Shown piece by piece: positions 30,608 to 34,451 of a DNA stretch of 34,451 nucleotides. The translations under genes and the position numbers were made by a program. Below the pieces are notes generated by a model that was given only the letters and a program-made list of their open reading frames with translations, had not been told where the DNA came from and made no database searches. Numbering within the stretch: the first letter of the stretch is position 1; the number at the start of each line of letters is the position of its first letter. Source of the DNA: Gallionella sp. UBA4121 (GTDB taxonomy: Bacteria; Pseudomonadota; Gammaproteobacteria; Burkholderiales; Gallionellaceae); contig DFWZ01000034.1 in NCBI GenBank assembly GCA_002381565.1, positions 27,591 through 62,041 of the forward strand, written 5' to 3'.

Positions 30608-31843
30608 ATGCCATCCGTATTTCAGCTCGCTGCATCCCATTTTTCATCACGCGGTCTGGCGGGGCATATTCGTGATGCCATCCTGCTGGGCATGTTATGC
30701 ACGTTAACCCCCGTTCACGCGAAAGATGGCGGGGGTAAACCCGTCCCGCCCGTCCCCGTTGCTGCGGCGACCGCTCAACAGCAGTCCATGCCGGTCTGGA
30801 TAGAGGCGCAGGGTACCATCGCGCCGCTCAACTATGTCAATGTGATGCCGCGCGTGGCCGGTTTGCTGCAAAGCATAAATTTTCGCGAGGGTCAGCCGGT
30901 CAAAGCCGGGCAATTACTGGCCACGCTCGACCCGAAACCGTATCAGGTACTGCTCGAACAGGCAAAGGCGCAGACCATGCGCGACCAGGCGCAACTGGGT
31001 GGTGCACAATCCGATTTACTGCGTTATGAAACACTGCTGGTACAGGATTCCATCGCCGCCCAGCAGGTGACGAATCAGCGTGCCGTCGTGGCACAGCTGA
31101 TGGGTACGGTTGCCGCCGACAAGGCTGCCCAGAGCAACGCACAGCTGCAACTGGACTGGACCCGCATCACGGCTCCCATTTCAGGCATTGCCGGGCTGCG
31201 TCAGGTCAGCATAGGCAACATGGTCGGCACCGCCGGTGCCATCGGAGGCGGCAACAATGCCCTTTCCGGCACCTCGGGGGTTTCAACGCCCATCGTCACA
31301 ATCGCTCAGGTGCAACCCATCACGGCCTTGTTCGCCATTGCGCAAGTCCAGCTGCCCGGGTTGCTCGAGCGCATGCATGGCGCTGCGGTATTGCCCGTAG
31401 AAGCATGGAATCAGCGCCGCACGGCTGTGCTCGATACCGGTAAAGTCATCGCCATAGACAACCAAATCAATTCCGCCACCGGCACCGTGATGATCAAGGC
31501 CGAGTTTTCCAATCCCCGCATGGCGCTGTTTCCCAACCAGTTCGTCAACGTGCGGCTGCTCGTCGATACGCTGAAGGGCGCGGTGACCGTGCCGACAGCG
31601 GCCATTGCCACCGGCGCGCCCGGCAGTTATGTCTATGTGATCGACAGCACCGACAAGGTGGCGCTGCGCAAAGTGATCACGGGTGTCAGTAACCAGGATT
31701 ACACCACCATCAGCAGCGGACTCAAGACAGGCGAGCGCGTCGTCACCGATGGCCTCGACCGGCTGCGGGATGGCAGCCAGGTGCAAATCGTCACGCCATC
31801 CGCCACAGCTCCGGCCAGTCGCAGCGGCGCACGGAAACCATGA
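30608..31843 (+). CDS. RND adaptor protein, MdtA-like
   Basis: The 411-residue adaptor has an N-terminal signal-like segment (to about VHA, residue 38), and the membrane-fusion order: LNYVNVMPRVAGLLQSINF, the lipoyl motif EGQPVKAGQLLATLDPKPY, a coiled coil (about 120-180), and LDWTRITAPISGIAGLRQVS. The ending resembles MdtA of the MdtABC system. No lipobox is visible. The ATG at 30608 sits behind the promoter; the in-frame ATG at 30548 would start inside the promoter region. The pump gene follows with an ATGA overlap. Confidence 0.9.
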   Translation: MPSVFQLAASHFSSRGLAGHIRDAILLGMLCTLTPVHAKDGGGKPVPPVPVAAATAQQQSMPVWIEAQGTIAPLNYVNVMPRVAGLLQSINFREGQPVKAGQLLATLDPKPYQVLLEQAKAQTMRDQAQLGGAQSDLLRYETLLVQDSIAAQQVTNQRAVVAQLMGTVAADKAAQSNAQLQLDWTRITAPISGIAGLRQVSIGNMVGTAGAIGGGNNALSGTSGVSTPIVTIAQVQPITALFAIAQVQLPGLLERMHGAAVLPVEAWNQRRTAVLDTGKVIAIDNQINSATGTVMIKAEFSNPRMALFPNQFVNVRLLVDTLKGAVTVPTAAIATGAPGSYVYVIDSTDKVALRKVITGVSNQDYTTISSGLKTGERVVTDGLDRLRDGSQVQIVTPSATAPASRSGARKP

Positions 31844-34451
31844 GCGACGCAAACACGCCGGGCGAAACTGGCGACACTGACATCGTGACTGTTGATGATT
31901 CGGGAGACTCCAGCCCCTCGAAACTGTTCATCCTGCGCCCCATCGCGACCACCTTGCTGATGGTCGCCGTGCTGCTGGCCGGTTTTGTCGGTTACCGCCT
32001 GCTGCCGCAATCCGCGCTGCCCGAGGTGGACTACCCGACCATACAGGTCACCACGCTTTATCCCGGCGCCAGCCCGGATGTCATCACCTCATCCATCACC
32101 TCGCCGCTGGAACGACAGTTCGGACAGATGCCAGGCCTCTCCCAGATGTGGTCCAGCAGTTCCGGCGGCGCATCAGTCGTCACGCTGCGTTTTGACTTGA
32201 AACTGCCGCTTGATGTGGCCGAGCAGGAGGTGCAGGCGGCGATCAATGCCGCAACCACTTTTTTACCGACAGACCTGCCCTCTCCGCCCATTTATGCCAA
32301 GGTCAACCCGGCTGACGCGCCGGTCATTACCCTGGGTCTGACCTCCGACACACTGCCGCTCACCCAGTTGCAGGATATCGCCGACACCCGGCTGGCCCAG
32401 AAACTCTCGCAAATCACCGGCGTAGGCCTGGTGAGTTTGAGCGGCGGACAGCGGCCATCCGTGCAGGTTCAGGTCAACGGCCGCCAGCTGGCATCCCACG
32501 GTTTGAATCTGGCCGCGGTGCAGGCCGCGATTGTTGCAGGCAATGTCAACACGCCCAAGGGCAGTTTTGACGGCTTGACGCGCGCACTGACCATCAACGC
32601 TAACGACCAGCTGCAATCGGTGCAGGACTACAAAAGCCTGATCATTTCCTACAATAACGGTGCGCCGGTGCGCCTGGGCGATGTCGCTAATGTAACGCAA
32701 GGACCTGAGAATGCGCTGCTCGCGGCCTGGGTCAACGGGAAGCCTGGCATCGTCATCAACGTACAGCGTCAGCCAGGCGCCAATGTGATTGCCGTCGTCG
32801 ATCATATACAGGAACTGCTGCCGCAGTTGCGCCTGAGCCTGCCTGGCGCATCCAGCCTGACCGTGCTGTCGGATCGCACCGTGACCATACGTTCGGCCAT
32901 CACCGATGTGAAGTTTGAGCTGATGCTCTCGGTCATACTGGTGGTGCTGGTCATTTTCCTGTTCCTGCGCAGCGCCCGCGCCACCTTCATCCCGGCAATG
33001 GCCGTCCCGCTGTCGCTGGTCGGCACCTTCGGCGTGATCTATCTGGCGGGTTTCTCCATCAACAACCTCACGCTGATGGCGCTGACCATCGCCACCGGCT
33101 TCGTGGTGGATGATGCGATTGTGATGATCGAAAACATCGCCCGCTATATCGAACAGGGAGAGCCGCCCATGCAAGCCGCGCTAAAAGGCGCGAAGCAGAT
33201 CGGTTTTACCATTATTTCACTGACCTTTTCGCTGATCGCCGTGCTCATTCCGCTGCTGTTCATGGGCGATGTGGTCGGGCGGCTGTTCCGTGAATTCGCC
33301 ATCACCTTGGCAGTGGCGATCCTGATTTCCGCTGTGGTGTCGCTCACCTTCACGCCGATGCTCAGCGCCAGGCTGTTAAAACGTGAAGAACAGCATGGCC
33401 GTCTGCTGGGCTGGAGTCAACGCCAGTTCGACCGTCTGATCGCAGGCTATGGCCGGGCTTTGCGCTGGGTGTTGCAGCATCAGCCGCTCACGCTGATGAT
33501 AGCCTTCGGCACGCTCGCTTTGACCGTACTGCTGTATCTTGCCATTCCCAAGGGATTTTTTCCGGTGGAAGACACGGGGCTGATACAGGCGATCACCGTC
33601 GCGCCACAAAGCGCTTCCTTCCAGGAAATGAACCGCCTGCAACAGACGCTGGTCGATACCTTGCTCCAGGATCCTGCTGTGCAAAGCATCTCATCCTTTA
33701 TCGGTGTGGACGGGGGCAACACCACGCTCAACAGCGGTCGCATGCTCATCAGCCTCAAACCCCTTGAGCTGCGCAGCGATCGTGTCGGCGCCGTGATCGC
33801 CCGGTTGCAGAAACAGACAGTACCCGGCATCGATGTTTTCCTGAGACCGGTACAGGATCTGACCATCGACGACCTCATCAGCCGCAGCCCTTACCAGTTC
33901 AGCATCACCGCAACCAGTGCCGCAGAACTGTCCACCTGGAACGAATCGCTGCTGGATAAGCTGCGAGCCTCGCCGCAATTCACCGATGTATCCAGCAGTT
34001 TGCAGAACAAGGGGCTGCAGGCCTATGTGGACATCGACCGCGATGCGGCCTCGCGCCTCGGCATCACGGTGGCCGGCATCGACAGTGCGCTATACAGCGC
34101 CTTCGGCCAGCGACTGATTTCCACCATCTTCACCCAGTCGACCCAATACCGCGTGGTGCTGCAGCTCGATCCCGCAGACAGACAAGGCTTGGGCGGCTTC
34201 GACAGCATCTACCTGTCCTCCGCCACCGGCGTTGCGGTGCCGCTGGCTGAAGTGGCACACATCGAACAACAGATCGGGCCTCTGGAGATAGACCACCTGG
34301 GTCAGTTTCCGGCGGCAATGATTTCATTCGACCTGGCACCAAACGTGTCGATCGGTGAGGCGGTGCAGGCAATCCACAAGGTACAGAAAGAAATCAACCT
34401 GCCCGCTTCCGTTCCGTTGAAAATGCAGGGCGCGGCAGCGGCTTTCGAGGC
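31840..34451 (+). CDS. RND efflux pump, MdtB-like (cut by right edge)
   Basis: The open frame runs from the ATG at 31840 to the end of the window, 870 codons, about five sixths of an RND pump. The first 28 residues (MSDANTPGETGDTDIVTVDD...) are an acidic extension before the usual SKLFILRPIATTLLM. The proton-relay aspartates are D424 and D425 (GFVVDDAIVMIENIARYIE). MdtB features include LPQSALPEVDYPTIQVTTLY and LTIDDLISRSPYQFSI. MdtB works together with a second pump subunit MdtC, which may lie beyond the edge. Substrates cannot be read from the sequence. Confidence 0.93.
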   Translation, partial: MSDANTPGETGDTDIVTVDDSGDSSPSKLFILRPIATTLLMVAVLLAGFVGYRLLPQSALPEVDYPTIQVTTLYPGASPDVITSSITSPLERQFGQMPGLSQMWSSSSGGASVVTLRFDLKLPLDVAEQEVQAAINAATTFLPTDLPSPPIYAKVNPADAPVITLGLTSDTLPLTQLQDIADTRLAQKLSQITGVGLVSLSGGQRPSVQVQVNGRQLASHGLNLAAVQAAIVAGNVNTPKGSFDGLTRALTINANDQLQSVQDYKSLIISYNNGAPVRLGDVANVTQGPENALLAAWVNGKPGIVINVQRQPGANVIAVVDHIQELLPQLRLSLPGASSLTVLSDRTVTIRSAITDVKFELMLSVILVVLVIFLFLRSARATFIPAMAVPLSLVGTFGVIYLAGFSINNLTLMALTIATGFVVDDAIVMIENIARYIEQGEPPMQAALKGAKQIGFTIISLTFSLIAVLIPLLFMGDVVGRLFREFAITLAVAILISAVVSLTFTPMLSARLLKREEQHGRLLGWSQRQFDRLIAGYGRALRWVLQHQPLTLMIAFGTLALTVLLYLAIPKGFFPVEDTGLIQAITVAPQSASFQEMNRLQQTLVDTLLQDPAVQSISSFIGVDGGNTTLNSGRMLISLKPLELRSDRVGAVIARLQKQTVPGIDVFLRPVQDLTIDDLISRSPYQFSITATSAAELSTWNESLLDKLRASPQFTDVSSSLQNKGLQAYVDIDRDAASRLGITVAGIDSALYSAFGQRLISTIFTQSTQYRVVLQLDPADRQGLGGFDSIYLSSATGVAVPLAEVAHIEQQIGPLEIDHLGQFPAAMISFDLAPNVSIGEAVQAIHKVQKEINLPASVPLKMQGAAAAFE

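Noticed and set aside
32263..33174. Minus-strand frame of 303 codons
   Set aside because: It is antisense to the MdtB-like pump gene, which is open through the whole stretch.
1..34451. tRNA, rRNA, CRISPR array, integrase or prophage
   Set aside because: Scanning by eye found no cloverleaf, no regularly spaced repeats and no phage or transposase domain; a tRNA search program would be decisive.

Overview
The window looks like a chromosomal segment of a betaproteobacterium, most probably of the order Nitrosomonadales (inference from gene content and order; no rRNA is present to confirm it). The evidence is the rsmI / lpoA / yraN / SIS-isomerase / BON-lipoprotein block, an aerobic ubiquinone set (ubiE, ubiJ, ubiB), a class-II pyrC, Gram-negative lipoproteins and two complete or partial RND efflux systems. 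Coding density is high. I see no tRNA, rRNA, CRISPR array, transposase or integrase.

Layout. Positions 1-5060 hold small housekeeping and accessory genes, all on the minus strand: the first codons of a [2Fe-2S] ferredoxin-like gene cut by the left edge, a VanZ-family membrane protein, an EamA-type small transporter, DUF2288, a gamma-carbonic-anhydrase-like hexapeptide protein, a ParE-type toxin-antitoxin pair, a GFA-family zinc protein and pyrC. Two gene gaps here (99-238 and 1849-2041) each contain a long inverted repeat. Positions 5062-6201 encode a membrane PAS-GGDEF protein. Positions 6272-12978 are one efflux operon on the minus strand: promoter with tandem TetR-type operators, adaptor, HAE1 RND pump, outer-membrane channel, TetR regulator, terminator. 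Positions 12988-17011 carry a TPR/glycine-rich membrane protein, a stand-alone Pal-like lipoprotein, a MarC-family protein and an APH-like/P-loop kinase fusion.

Positions 17108-22294 are a conserved envelope and quinone block: rsmI divergent from an lpoA-like gene, yraN, gmhA, a dolP-like BON lipoprotein, the heptose-1-phosphate adenylyltransferase gene, DUF971 and ubiE. gmhA and the adenylyltransferase supply ADP-heptose for the LPS core, and ubiE works with ubiJ and ubiB (27373-29465) in ubiquinone synthesis. Between ubiE and the Tim44-like/ubiJ/ubiB group lies a 4.25-kb accessory stretch: psiE-like gene, higBA, a brnT-type toxin pair, a frameshifted HTH/GIY-YIG nuclease gene, yjdM, rluA and a small membrane protein. 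Two degenerate copies of the 3' end of ubiE flank the brnT pair, which suggests that this is a repeated insertion point.

Positions 29641-34451 hold an orphan parA, divergent from an mdtA-like adaptor gene and an mdtB-like RND pump gene that runs off the right edge.

The most interesting points are the ubiE 3'-end remnants around the toxin cassettes, the operator/promoter overlap of the efflux operon with its regulator as last gene, the apparently leaderless higB under a perfect operator palindrome, the two inverted-repeat elements, and the frameshifted GIY-YIG gene. No wholly new system is proven from sequence alone.
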